Shown here one piece after another: positions 1-9,800 of a stretch of 64,000 bases of DNA; positions within the stretch are counted from its first letter, which is position 1; every line of letters begins with the position of its first letter. The translations under genes were made by a program, and so were the position numbers. The notes under the pieces were generated by a model that ran no database searches, had not been told where the DNA came from, and saw nothing but the letters and a program-made list of their open reading frames with translations. The stretch is from JABWBD01 sp040768665. GTDB taxonomy: Bacteria > Planctomycetota > Planctomycetia > Pirellulales > Thermoguttaceae. Location of the stretch: assembly GCA_040768665.1 (NCBI GenBank), contig JAXGMN010000030.1, positions 1 through 64,000 of the forward strand, given 5' to 3'.

Positions 1-1
1 C

Positions 2-169
2 GTTTCCGATATCGTCCTCAAAGGGGCCCGCGAACACAACCTCCGCGACGTCAGTCTTACGCTGCCCCGCAACCGGCTGATCTGCTTTACCGGTGTTAGC
101 GGGTCCGGCAAGAGTTCGCTCGCCTTCGATACCCTCTACGCCGAAGGCCAGCGGCCGAGCATGCTCTGA
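2..169 (+). pseudogene. uvrA: 5' fragment of uvrA (excinuclease ABC subunit A), severed
   Basis: Reading from base 2 gives about 51 residues matching the start of UvrA, the DNA-damage-recognising ATPase of nucleotide excision repair: a GAREHNL block, then the Walker A segment TGVSGSGKSSLAFDT and YAEGQR. Family knowledge says YAEGQR should continue into RYVESLS. Here homology stops at about base 154, four unrelated codons follow, and TGA lies at 167-169. The rest of uvrA is not seen in the following kilobase. The first codons lie off the window edge or at base 2. Either a rearrangement cut the gene here or sequence was misjoined; the fragment cannot be functional. An intact uvrA elsewhere in the genome is likely but not visible. 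Confidence 0.8.
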
Positions 170-507
170 ATTCGCTGGGCCGTCACGACGCCCGTTCTCG
201 CGTAACTCACGCTTTCCACCTGCTTCTTGCCCAAGTCGTAGTCCGCATCGAGACGATCGGCATAGAGATCTGCCAGCAACAAGCCAGCCAGGGCCGCCTC
301 GGAATGCCCGCAATTGGAGAGTCGCTGATGGACAAAGGCATGCGTGCTGGCATTTCTGGGCGGCCGTGAATCCACTCGATCGAGGAAGGACTTCGCCAGA
401 TGGAAGGCGCCGTAGTATGTCCGGCTGATTGCCGAACGGCAACTCGCCGCTTCGGAATACGTGGTCGCGATCTTCCCGGCAAATTGGATGTAGTCGGCTG
501 CCTTCAT
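136..507 (-). CDS. HEPN-domain protein, possible toxin-like RNase
   Basis: A 123-residue protein with an N-terminal segment ASCRSAISRTYYGAFHLAK typical of HEPN domains. The R and H in RTYYGAFH fit the RX4-6H motif of HEPN ribonucleases, so a toxin or RNA-cleaving role is possible; this is inference. ATG at 507 overlaps the stop of the upstream gene (504-506) in the ATGA manner, so the two are translationally coupled. The last five residues (RWPSA) are encoded by the antisense of the uvrA fragment, so the natural C-terminus was probably lost at the junction near base 155. The protein may therefore be slightly truncated. Confidence 0.6.
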   Translation of the reverse strand: MKAADYIQFAGKIATTYSEAASCRSAISRTYYGAFHLAKSFLDRVDSRPPRNASTHAFVHQRLSNCGHSEAALAGLLLADLYADRLDADYDLGKKQVESVSYARTGVVTAQRIQSMLGRWPSA

Positions 508-863
508 TCCTGATGATCCAGCGTAAGGCACAACGTTGAGCAATACGGGGACAGCCGCGACACTCGCCTATGCCATTCCACGCGCCGTTCCACCACTTTC
601 TCGGGGGGGCCGCTCGCCTGTGCCTCAATCACGGTGAAATGCTCCTCCGGGTACTCAGGATCGTTCATCACGCGGGCCGACACCTCGCCGGGAAAGAGCT
701 CCTGGGTGACGCGAAACACATCCACCATCAACTTCGGCAGGTCGATGGGCGAAGGCGCCGACTGCTTGGGGGCCACTCGTTCCTCGAGTGCCTGAACTCG
801 CTGTTCCAGCAGCTCGACCGAACGTTGGAGGGGGGGTGGCGACTCGGAGTTTGAGACGGACAT
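504..863 (-). CDS. Small coiled-coil partner protein upstream of HEPN gene
   Basis: About 119 residues from ATG at 863, with a GAGG-type ribosome site about 8-12 bases upstream; a GTG at 875 is an alternative start. Residues about 12-35 (LQRSVELLEQRVQALEERV) are a predicted coiled coil; the rest has no fold I recognise. It does not look like an MNT nucleotidyltransferase, the usual HEPN partner. Its stop overlaps the HEPN start, so the pair forms a two-gene unit in which this protein could be a neutraliser or adaptor. That role is inferred from position only. Confidence 0.5.
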   Translation of the reverse strand: MSVSNSESPPPLQRSVELLEQRVQALEERVAPKQSAPSPIDLPKLMVDVFRVTQELFPGEVSARVMNDPEYPEEHFTVIEAQASGPPEKVVERRVEWHRRVSRLSPYCSTLCLTLDHQE

Positions 864-909
864 TTCTTGTTCCACCTCAATACGGGTGACGTGCAGATGA
901 CCTCTCCAT

Positions 910-1245
910 TATAGTCCAGCGGCGCCCGCGCGTCACCGAACAGGCGCCTCCGCCCGACGCCCCGATTCAGCACGTGGTATGCATATCCTCCCTCGGCAAT
1001 CCGCCACGGCAGCCACCACCGTTTCGAAAGGCAAATGGGCCAGAGGACGCGCCGACGGGACCTCGTCTCGATGCTTCGGCTGTTTCGCGAGCCCTTTCGT
1101 GCGGTCAACAAACGCTTGACCTCCCAGCAACCAGCCGCTGACCGCCTCGCGAAATGGATTCTTGGGTGGCTTCGCAATGCCCGCTTCCACAAACCGCCGG
1201 TAAGCGGATTGCGGCTTGCCGCCACCCATTTCCCCCTGCCACGCT
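910..1245 (-). pseudogene. Relics of RAYT (REP-associated tyrosine) transposase
   Basis: Two RAYT pieces lie head to tail on the minus strand but in the wrong order. Bases about 1245-1004 encode a C-terminal piece (YRRFVEAGI, then WLLGGQAFVDR, then LPFETVVAAVA), typical of the end of IS200-like REP-associated transposases. Bases about 1003-910, in another frame, encode an N-terminal piece (RIAEGGYAYHVLNRGVGRRR LF). The central catalytic part with the HUH motif and tyrosine is absent. This is therefore a double relic, either two decayed genes fused by deletion or one permuted gene. RAYTs mobilise palindromic REP elements, which is notable given the palindrome families elsewhere in the window. 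Confidence 0.6.
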
Positions 1246-1396
1246 TGCGGGCTGTTGAAAAAGAGAAATGAAGAGCGCAGAGAAGACCTCCTGGATAGCT
1301 TGGCTTCCAAGGCATTCTCCTCCGCTGCCGTTGCGGAACAGAACGAGAAAACACCACGCTGCCAGGAGATCGCGTGTTTTCACCTCCCCACCTCTG

Positions 1397-1735
1397 CCGT
1401 GAGTCCCGGCAAACGAAGCGGTTGGGAGAATAGAAAAGAAGATGAGGGAAAAGAAGATGGTTCTGGAAATCGAAAACGGAATTCATCCTCCTCATATTCC
1501 TTTCCACCATCTTCTTTTCTCCGCTCCGCCTTCGTGGAAATCGCCAATTTTGCTTGGGTTGCGGCCAAAGGCCGGGCCAGGTTTAAGCTCGCCTGTCTTG
1601 GCCAAAGGCCATCGCCACCCTAGCCTGGGGTTCCTCATCGGGTGAGGAACCCCGGAAACCAAGGCACCAACGAGGTTGCTTTGGCCAACGGCCATAGACA
1701 CCGGCCCTGCTGTCTGGCTCTCGACTCTCAGCCGT
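1397..1735. repeat. Dispersed ~340-base repeat, copy 1
   Basis: This stretch is repeated imperfectly at 2589-2935. Shared landmarks in order are CGGCAAACGAAG, a purine-rich block (AGAAAAGAAGATGAGGGAAA), a matching pyrimidine-rich block (CCACCATCTTCTTTTCT), a GGGCCGGGCCAGGTTTAAG block, the hairpin GGGGTTCCTCATCGG/TGAGGAACCCC, and a TTGGCCAAAGGCCAT motif that recurs as TTGGCCAACGGCCAT. The purine and pyrimidine blocks can pair, so the unit is itself foldable. It fills most of the gap between the transposase relics and the gene at 1934. No coding function was seen. Confidence 0.8.
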
Positions 1736-1828
1736 GAATGTGCCGTCGGCAACCCCGAAGGCCGCGCCGCTGGTGCCGACGTCGAATCACGTGCCGTGTG
1801 GCATCGTAGCGGCAAGTGCCTCTACCCG

Positions 1829-1857
1829 TTTGCGGCGTCTTTCCGGGGTGGTATAAT
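1829..1857 (+). promoter_or_regulatory. Candidate sigma-70-type promoter for the 1934 gene
   Basis: A perfect TATAAT (1852-1857) sits 17 bases after TTGCGG (1829-1834, three of six consensus positions). It would give a 5' leader of about 70 bases before the ATG at 1934. Sequence pattern only. Confidence 0.4.
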
Positions 1858-1933
1858 AAATTGAACGGCCCACGTGTGGGATGCCTTCCCCATTTCCCGG
1901 CACACTCCATCCTGCCGGCGAGGTTTTTGATCA

Positions 1934-2347
1934 ATGCCCACGATTAACATTGAAGCCGATATTTCCGTGGATGCGCTCGTCAAGGTGGCGGAACAACTGA
2001 GCCCGTCGGAGTTGCAACGGTTGAGGTCCCAAGTGCTGGCGCTCAGTGCCAGACGTGCCGCGCCCAGCGTTTCGCAGGATGAAGCGCAGTATCTGATTCG
2101 GATCAGCCGGCGTTTGCTGCCCGATTTTCAGCGGCGATACGACGAGTTAATTGCCAGGCGGGATGCGGAAACGCTGTCTGTCGAGGAGCACGGCGAACTT
2201 CTACAACTGTCGCAGCAGGCGGAGGCCCTTGATGTCGAGCGGGTCGAAGCCCTCACGAAGTTGGCGCAGCTTCGCGGGGTGACGCTGAGTGAGCTACTGC
2301 AGCAATTGAAAATCGACGGCCCGGTGGGGAGCGACGGGGGAAGATGA
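1934..2347 (+). CDS. Conserved hypothetical protein of HNH-endonuclease gene pairs
   Basis: A 137-residue acidic, helix-rich soluble protein beginning MPTINIEADISVDALVKVAE, with heptad-like segments in residues 55-125 and no signal peptide or membrane segment. I recall this type as the first member of a two-gene unit upstream of an HNH endonuclease; the function is not known. In agreement, a remnant of an HNH gene follows five bases after its stop (2352-2530). The gene is flanked by two copies of a ~340-base repeat, which suggests the pair sits in a repeat-bounded, rearranging segment. The start at 1934 is preceded by only a weak GAGG at about 1920. Confidence 0.6.
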   Translation: MPTINIEADISVDALVKVAEQLSPSELQRLRSQVLALSARRAAPSVSQDEAQYLIRISRRLLPDFQRRYDELIARRDAETLSVEEHGELLQLSQQAEALDVERVEALTKLAQLRGVTLSELLQQLKIDGPVGSDGGR

Positions 2348-2351
2348 CCCG

Positions 2352-2530
2352 ATGACCCTGCGCGAAGAGGCTTCGAGCTCATCATCGGTCTGACGCCGGT
2401 CGGCCGGGCTACCGTCCACTCGCTGCAGCTCAACCGCGAGGAACTGGTAAATCTACGCCGCTTGCTTTATGCCGCTGGGGAGCATCCGCTGCCCGAGTTG
2501 GAGAATCACGAAAGCCCGACCGGTCCCTAA
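2352..2530 (+). pseudogene. Deleted HNH endonuclease gene (5' and 3' ends only)
   Basis: ATG at 2352 starts MTLREE and the frame stops soon after. In another frame from 2372 the sequence reads FELIIGLTPVGRATV followed by a basic helix and a TAA at 2528-2530. The GLTPVGRATV segment and its spacing to the stop resemble the C-terminus of planctomycete and cyanobacterial HNH endonucleases. The whole HNH catalytic body is missing, so an internal deletion appears to have joined the first six or so codons to the last 52. Identification rests on the short C-terminal block. Confidence 0.5.
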
Positions 2531-2588
2531 GCGGCTGTTCCCTGCTCGTCTGCCACTTTCATTAATGCGCTGTACAGGTCGTTGGCAA

Positions 2589-2935
2589 CACCCCGTGAAT
2601 CCCGGCAAACGAAGGGGTTGGGAGGATAGAAAAGAAGATGAGGGAAAAGAAGATGGTTCGTTGAAATCGAAAACGGAATTCATCCTCCTCATATTCTTTT
2701 CCACCATCTTCTTTTCTATCCTCCGCCTTCCTCGAATCGCCAATTCTCCTTTGGTTGCGGCCGAGGGCCGGGCCAGGTTTAAGGTCTAAGCTCGCCTGCT
2801 TTGGCCAAAGGCCATCGTCACCCTAGCCTGGGGTTCCTCATCGGCTGAGGAACCCCAGGGAACCGAGATACCAACGAGGTTCCTTTGGCCAACGGCCATA
2901 CACACCGGCCCCGCTGTCTGGCCCTTGCCTCTCGA
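2589..2935. repeat. Dispersed ~340-base repeat, copy 2
   Basis: Second copy of the unit at 1397-1735 in the same orientation, differing by scattered substitutions and short indels (for example an extra GGTCTAA near 2784). Its right end lies directly against the stop codon of the giant surface-protein gene (TGA at 2939-2937). The hairpin around 2831-2861 could act as a terminator for that gene. It fills the gap between the HNH remnant and the giant gene. Confidence 0.8.
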
Positions 2936-2936
2936 C

Positions 2937-5309
2937 TCAAATCTGCCCGCGCTCGTTGATGGCCGAATAAACCTCGTTGGCGATCGCCCTCACGAGCATC
3001 TCGACCAGCCCGATGTGGCCGTCGGCGTTCATGTCGAACAGCACCCCGTTGTGCGAGAGGCGGTCGGTGGCCAGCAGCAGATTCAGCACGGTGAACGGCG
3101 ACTCCGGGTTGGGCGGCAGACCGAGCGCGTCGCGGACCGTGTCGGCCAGGCCGAACGTGGCGACGCCCACGCCGTCCTCAGTGACCTCGAACCCATATGC
3201 CGCCGCCGTCGTGCCCGCCAAATTCTCGTTGGTCACGTAGACCGCCAAGGCGGTGGCCAGGACCTGGGCATCGAGCTTTGGCGGACCGCTCAGCCAGCCT
3301 TTGCCCTTCATCTTGAACAGCGACTGGTAAAACGCTGCAACCTCCGCGTTCGTCCTGCCCGCCAGGTTGTTGCCGCCGGCCGCCGCGCCGTAGAGGTTCG
3401 GGAAGGTCGCAGCCAGCCAGTTGCCCAACTGGGTCGCTTGAGCCCCGCCGTTGAGCGACTTGATCAGGGCTTGGCCGTGCTTGTTCTGCCAGAAGCCGAT
3501 CGTGGCGGTTTGCCCTCGCTGGATGATGCCATCCGCCGGTGGCCGTTCGCCGAAGTTGTAGTTCAACGCCTCGGCGCCCGGCGTCGGCAGCACCACGCCG
3601 CGGAATTGGTCGTTCACCGAGGCGTCGCCGACCGGCACACCGTTGACCGTGCCCAGCGATTCCCGGCCGTCCACGTAATCAGGCGGCTGCGTCTCGGCGA
3701 GCGAGTACTCGCCCGGCCGCAGGTCGGCGAACTCAAAAATGCCCTGCTCGTCGGTCTCCATCACGATGTCGACCGCCCTTGCATGATCGTCTGTGCCGGT
3801 GAGTTGAATCCTCGCCCCGGCGATCGCCAGTTCGCCGAAGTTGACCTCCCCGTCGTTGTTAAAATCCTCCCACACCATCCCTTCGATTCGGGAGCCGCGG
3901 ATCTCGGCGAAGTCGTAGCCGTCCGCATCATTGCTGCCGGAGAGCACCACGATATCGGCGATCTCGTTGCTGTCCTGGTCGTTGTCGAACCATCCGCCCA
4001 GGCCGCCGGCCGACTCCTTGCCGTCGAGCCGACCCTCCGGTTGGATCTCGACCAGCTTGTATGTGCCGGAACGCAGGTTGCCGAAGGCATACTGCCCTTC
4101 CGGCCCCGTGACGGCGGTGGCGATCGGTGTTTCCGCGCTGGCCGACTGGTCGAAAAGGTGCACCGTCACACCTTCCAGCCCCGCATCGCCTCCCTCCGGT
4201 TCAAAGAGCCCGTCGTTGTCTCGATCGTCGAAAACCCGGCCGGAAAGGGCGACCAGCTCACTGACCGATACGGTCACCACGAACTCTTCGAAGCCAGAGT
4301 CTCCGTCGTCGTCGCTTACGGTAACTCGCACGATGTACACGCCGTCGTCGGCATACGTGTGACTCCCCGCAACGCTGCCCGCTGCCTGATCCACGATCCC
4401 CGGTTCGACCGTCCCGTCGCCCCAATCGATCGTCGCCTCGTGCGTATCCGCCGTTCCGGCATCCGTGAAGGTGGATGAGGCCAATTCGACAACGTCTCCC
4501 TCGTACACGTCGCGGTTCGGGCCGGCATCGACGATGGGCGGGCGATTCGTGACCGTCACGACGAACTCATCGAAACCTGAATCTCCGTCGTCGTCCGTGA
4601 CGCTCACTCGCACGATGTACACGCCGTCGTCGGCATAGGCGTGACTGCCCGTGACGCTGCCCGCTGCCTGATCCACGATCCCCGGTTCGACGGTCCCGTC
4701 GCCCCAATCGATCATTGCTTCGTGCGTATCCGCCGTTCCGGCATCCGTGAAGGTGGATGAGGCCAGTTCGACAACGTCTCCCTCGTACATGTCGCGGTCC
4801 GGGCCGACATCGACGATGGGCGGGCGATTCGGGACCGTCACCACGAACTCGTCGAAGCCCGAATTTCCGTCGTCGTCCGTGACGGTCACTCGCACGGTGT
4901 ACGCGCCGTCGTCGGCATACACGTGACTCCCCGCAACGCTCCCCACTGCCTGGTCGACAAACCCCGGCTCGACCGTCCCGTCGCCCCAATCGATCGTCGC
5001 TGCGTGCGTATCCCCCGTTCCTGCATCCGTGAAGGTGGACGAGGTCAACTCAACAACGTCTCCCTCGTACACAGCCCGGTCCGGGCCGGTACAGACGATG
5101 GGCGGCCGGTTCCCAACCGTGACGACGAGCTCGTCGAAGCCCGAATCCCCGTCGTCGTCCGTCACGGTCACTCGCACGATGTACACGCCGTCGTCGGTGG
5201 ACAGAAAGATCAGTTCGTGACGCTGCTCCGCTGCCTGATCCACGATCCCCGGTCTGACCGTGCCGTCGCCCCAGTCGATTATTGCCCGTGCGTATCCGCC
5301 GTTCCGCAT
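2937..5309 (-). CDS. C-terminal part of the giant Rhs-type surface protein
   Basis: A 790-residue open frame that continues, after frameshifts, the gene beginning at 21630. Residues about 1-340 are four to five near-identical PKD-like/cadherin-like repeats (IDWGDGTVEPG, YADDGVYIVRVTVTDDDGDSGF). Then follow two SdrD B-type domains (LSGRVFDDRDNDGLFEPEGG and IEGMVWEDFNNDGEVNFGE), a segment resembling secreted planctomycete proteins (TATIGFWQNKHGQALIKSLN), and a final calcium-binding-like loop DMNADGHIGLVEM. All of these are extracellular calcium-stabilised stalk or adhesion modules. The methionine at 5309 is unlikely to be a true start. If the frameshifts upstream are real, this part is not translated; if they are sequencing errors it is the C-terminus of a ~6,200-residue protein. 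Confidence 0.7.
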   Translation of the reverse strand: MRNGGYARAIIDWGDGTVRPGIVDQAAEQRHELIFLSTDDGVYIVRVTVTDDDGDSGFDELVVTVGNRPPIVCTGPDRAVYEGDVVELTSSTFTDAGTGDTHAATIDWGDGTVEPGFVDQAVGSVAGSHVYADDGAYTVRVTVTDDDGNSGFDEFVVTVPNRPPIVDVGPDRDMYEGDVVELASSTFTDAGTADTHEAMIDWGDGTVEPGIVDQAAGSVTGSHAYADDGVYIVRVSVTDDDGDSGFDEFVVTVTNRPPIVDAGPNRDVYEGDVVELASSTFTDAGTADTHEATIDWGDGTVEPGIVDQAAGSVAGSHTYADDGVYIVRVTVSDDDGDSGFEEFVVTVSVSELVALSGRVFDDRDNDGLFEPEGGDAGLEGVTVHLFDQSASAETPIATAVTGPEGQYAFGNLRSGTYKLVEIQPEGRLDGKESAGGLGGWFDNDQDSNEIADIVVLSGSNDADGYDFAEIRGSRIEGMVWEDFNNDGEVNFGELAIAGARIQLTGTDDHARAVDIVMETDEQGIFEFADLRPGEYSLAETQPPDYVDGRESLGTVNGVPVGDASVNDQFRGVVLPTPGAEALNYNFGERPPADGIIQRGQTATIGFWQNKHGQALIKSLNGGAQATQLGNWLAATFPNLYGAAAGGNNLAGRTNAEVAAFYQSLFKMKGKGWLSGPPKLDAQVLATALAVYVTNENLAGTTAAAYGFEVTEDGVGVATFGLADTVRDALGLPPNPESPFTVLNLLLATDRLSHNGVLFDMNADGHIGLVEMLVRAIANEVYSAINERGQI

Positions 5310-6867
5310 CCGTGGAACGTGGATGAGGTCAGCTCAACCAAATCCCCCTCGTACACATTCCGGTCCGCGCCGGCATCGACGTTGGGCGACCGGTTCGCAA
5401 CCGTCACGAGGAACTGGTCGAAAGCTGAATCCCCGTCGTCATCCGTTACGGTCACTGCACGGTGTACACGCCGTCGTCGGCATAGACGTGACTTCCCCGC
5501 AACGCTGCCCGCTGCCTGATCCACGATCCCCGGTCTGACCGTCCTGTCGCCCCAATCGATTATTGTCTTGGGCATCCGCCGTTCCGGCATCCGTGAAGGT
5601 GGATGAGGCCAATTCGACAACGTCTCCCGCATGATCGTCGCGGTTCGGGCCGGCATCGACGATGGGCGGGCGATTCGTGACCGTCAACATCGAACTCATC
5701 GAAGCCTGAATCCCCGTCGTCGTCCGTGACGGTGACTCGCACGATGTACACGCCGTCGTCGGGATACGTGTGCTCTAGCAGGAAGGGTCTTGTCGGGATT
5801 GACCGCCAGGGGCTGTGTGCCGTTGCCGTCACCATACGTCCACCGTCGCGGTCCACGTGTCGGCTCCCGGATCGGTGAAGGAGCCCGGACGCGAGAACTC
5901 GCTCCTTCGTCCATGCCGGCATCAACTCCGGCGATGACCGCCGGGGACAGCCGTTGTTGACGGTGACTTCAGGAGACGGTATCCGTCTCGCCGTGGCCGT
6001 CGTCGACCAGCAGACTGGATGTCGAACGTCGCCGGCCCGTCGTCGATTCCAATGGCCTGGAGTTGCAGCCACGTGAGCGGAAGTTGAGTGGAGTCGCTGG
6101 GACCGTATTCGGTGCCGTTCACCGTCCATGTGTAGGTAAGCTGCTGGCCGGCGTCGGGATCGGTGGAGTCCGAGGCGTTGAGGACCAGCGTGTCGTCGCC
6201 TTCGGAAATGGTGTACGGCCCGCCGGCATCGGCAACGGGAGGCCGATTGCGGATCGTCACGCTGGTTGTGGCCGTGCCGGTAAGGCCGAACGAATCGGCG
6301 ACGAGCAACCGGATCGGGACCGCCACGTCGATGGGGAAACGGCCAGGACCGACCACGGCACGGTGGCGGTTGGCTCCCGCTGTACCGTAGGTCCCGTCGG
6401 CCGCCGAGGTCCCAGGCGTACGCGACGATCGCGTCACTGTAAGGCTGGTCTGCGTCGCCGAACCGCCCCGTCGATGTCAAGTCAGCGCCGATGTCGATTC
6501 GGCATGGCCCGGCGGCGTCGGCTGTCGGCCGCGGTTGCCCTGGTCGACGTCGATCACCAGGTCTCGTCGTCGCCGTCTTCCCCGGCACGTTGTCGTCGGT
6601 CACGGTCAGCGTCACCATGTAGCTGCCAAACATCGTGCAGGTGATGCGCGACGGTGATCCCGCTGGCGGCGCCCCCATCCCCAAAGTCCCAGGAGTAGGA
6701 TACAATCGCCCGAGCCCGGTCGCCCCGGGTTGATCCCGCTGGCGTCGAAGGCAACGCCCGAGTAGGGCGCCGGGTTCGGATTGGCGATGAAGGAGGCAAT
6801 GGCCGGTTGTCGTAGATCGACAGCGTCGTCGACGACGTGTTCGTGGCGTTAAACGTGTCGGTCACGG
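5310..6867 (-). pseudogene. Frameshift-ridden PKD-repeat segment of the giant gene
   Basis: PKD-type repeats continue through this stretch but hop between all three minus frames: recognisable pieces include SYMVTLTVTDDNVPGK, RPPVADAGGPYTISEGDD and YTWTVNGTEYGPSDS. Compared with intact neighbouring repeats, differences are one- or two-base losses and gains (for example TCCGGCATCC read as TCCGCATCC, and CTCGCACGG as CTGCACGG). About ten such shifts fall in 1.6 kb, with almost none in the surrounding 17 kb. This fits uncorrected sequencing errors in a repeat or rapid decay of this part of the gene. Confidence 0.7.
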
Positions 6868-9800
6868 TCAACTCAACCGCGAACGAGCTGGTCTCAAGGC
6901 ATCGACCTGAGCGGCCGATAGTGCCGGGCTGGCGCCCGCCAGAGCGATGCTCCCGGCGACCAGCCACTGGTAGCTCACAATGGAATCCCCGGCCGCTTCG
7001 TTGGGATCGTAAGACGCCGAGCCGTCCAGCGTCAGCCCCTGTCCCAAGTCCGCGTCGTACGGACCTCCTGTATCCGCCACCGGTGCCACGTTCCCCTGGT
7101 TCACATAGACGACCGTGCTCACCGCCGCCGTTTTGGGCGGATCGTTGTCGTCGGTGACGGTCAACGTCACCGTGTAGCTGCCGAAAAGGGCGAAGGCATG
7201 CGTGACCATCATCCCGCTCGCCGTGCTCCCGTCCCCGAAGTCCCAGGCGTAGCTGACAATGTCCCGGTCGGGGCGGCCGTGGCTCGATGCACTGGCGTCG
7301 AAGGTGATCAACTGATCCGGCGCCACCGGGTTGGGACTGGCCGCGAAGACGGCAAATGGCCGGTTATCGTAGATCGTAAGCGAACTCGTCGCCGTGTCCG
7401 TCGCCCCGAAGGTGTCGGTCACGCGGAGTTGCACGGTCACCGTAATGCCGAGAGAGAATGCGGCCAGGTCTTCCCAGGGAATCGTCGGCGCTGGCCCGGT
7501 GTACTCGTAGCTCCCGTCCGCCTGGAGATCCCACTCGTACAGGACGATCGCCTCCCCGGCCGCCGTGTCGGGGTCGTACGAGCCCGTGCCGTCCAGCGCC
7601 AAGGGCTGTCCCTGGTCGACTGTGTAGGGCCCGCCCGCGTTGGCGACCGGGGGCGCGTTGAGTGAGTAATGGAAGGCGTAGCGGTAGAGCCCGCCCGGGT
7701 CGCCGGGGGTGGTTGGATCGCCGCCGCGAAGCGGGCTCCCGGCCGTGTCCAGCAGGAGTCCGCCGGCCAGAAGCAGTTCGTAATCCCCTTCGGCGAGGCT
7801 CGTCACGGTAAGTGTGAGCAGGTGGTTGGCCTCGTCGTAGCCGAACTGGTCGGCCTGGAGCGTCATGAGCACGCCACTGTCGTCGAACAGCCCGACGGCA
7901 TCCAGGATCGAGTCGTCGGCGATCACAGGGAGAATCACCATCGGCTCGGTGAACGATACGTGGATCACCGCCCGATCTTGCAGGGGTTCTGCTTGAACGT
8001 CAACCTGCGCGACCTGCGGGTCGGTGGGAAACTGGATCGTCGTTTGCGCATCGGGTACTCCTGGCGCAGGCTCGCGGTGGCCCACGTTGTCGATGGCGAC
8101 ACTGTAGAACGCGTACGTGTGTTCTCCCAAAGCGTAGAAGGTGGCGTGCGTGTCTTCCGTTCGGATGAGCCAGGGCGTCCAGGGGCCGCCGTTGTCGGAA
8201 ACGTAGACGTCGTAGCCGGCAATGCCTGAACCGCCCGGTTCGTCCTGGCCGCTCCACGAGACGTCGAAGCCAAGCGAGGCGATTGTGCCGGGCAGGAGGT
8301 CGATGCTGCTGGCGGGCGTGCCGGCGTCGAGCGTATTGAGCACCAGGGGTGTTTCGATCGGGTCATTGTAGTCGAACACGATGCTGGCGCGGTTGTGGAC
8401 TTCGGTCCCGGAGGGCAGGCCGGCATTGGGCCTGACCGTATAGCTGATCGAGCCTTCGCCGCGGTGGGTTTCGTCGTTCGGGTAGAGGATGCCGATAAGC
8501 GGGTCCTCGGGGAACCAGCCGGTGGCCGGATCGATCGCGCGGAGCGAGAAGGTCAGCTCGCGGGTGTCGTGGTCTAGCGCCGCCTGGACTTCGACTAGGA
8601 TGTCCATGCCGCTTACCGTCATCGGAACGAGTGCGTCGTAGCGGTCGAAGCCGGGTGCGACGCTGATTGTCTGGTTGGCGAAGGCGATCTCGGTCAGCTC
8701 GAACGTATCGAGGTCGAGATCCGCATCCAGCACATCGGTCACCACGATCTGCCGAGCCGGACCGGTGGCTTCGGCGAGGTTCTCGAAGCGGACTGTGTAG
8801 GGGAGCGTGGTGTCGCTCTGGATGTAGCCAGAGTCGCCGTAGCCGGAAGGGGCGAGTTTGTCGTTGGGGTCGATGGAGCGGAAAAAAGAACTGACAACGG
8901 TCAACCCGAGAAGGCCTGGCCAGTCGGGTACGTTCATCCAATAATCAAGTGTCTCGTGACGATGTACCCATAGATCGACAGTCACCCAGACGCCCCCGAT
9001 AATGCTGCCCCACGGCCAAAAGGCTTCAAGTGCAAGGTGAACTCCAACTTCAGCTATAAGCAATACACCTTCTCTCCAAATCTCTCGCCTTTCCCGTGCA
9101 AGTAGCTCGCGGTCCATTCGGTTGTTGTACTGGTCTCTCTGCAACCTCCACAATCTTGCGTCGGTCGCGTCCATTTCGTATTCATTCAACGCTATCAATC
9201 CCGATGGATCAACCGCAAGGCAAGGGCTATTCGTCGCGAAAGTATACAAATTAACGCCACCGACAACCCCAATTGGGTCTGCATGAAGGAAATGCCCAGA
9301 TTGCGGTGCATAATACCTCGCGCGCATGAACTCCAACCCATTCCCCTCATTCATCACCCCATGCTCACCCACATACTCAAACGGATTTGTCACCACCTCC
9401 GTCTTCGCTAGAGATTCGCCCCACGGATCGTAGGCATACGAGTTCAGCATCGCCCCGCTCGCATCCGTCAACTCGCTCGTGTGCCCAATGGCTTGGAACG
9501 TGTAGTAGGCCGGATCTCCCGCAACATCAATACGGGAGACCAGGCCATAGCCGTGGTCGTAACGAGCAATCAAGTTGCCGGTCGCATCGTACTTGGCCGC
9601 CACGTTGCCCAAACCGGTCGGATCGATCACATACTGTGTCGCCTCGCCGTTGTGCGTCGCACCGATCCGGTTGCCGAAGGCGTCATAGGAATAGGTCCAG
9701 GTGTCGGTAGGTCGCTCGTCTACTCCGTTGCCATATTCATCGACCTTACCCAAGCGATTGTCGGGGTCGAACTCGTACCTCGTCGTCACGTCGCCTTCGG

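Noticed and set aside
2925..4478. Long plus-strand open frame (517 codons) opposite the giant gene
   Set aside because: Arg/Val/Asp-rich shadow translation of repeat DNA; the minus strand has clear PKD and SdrD domains in the same place.
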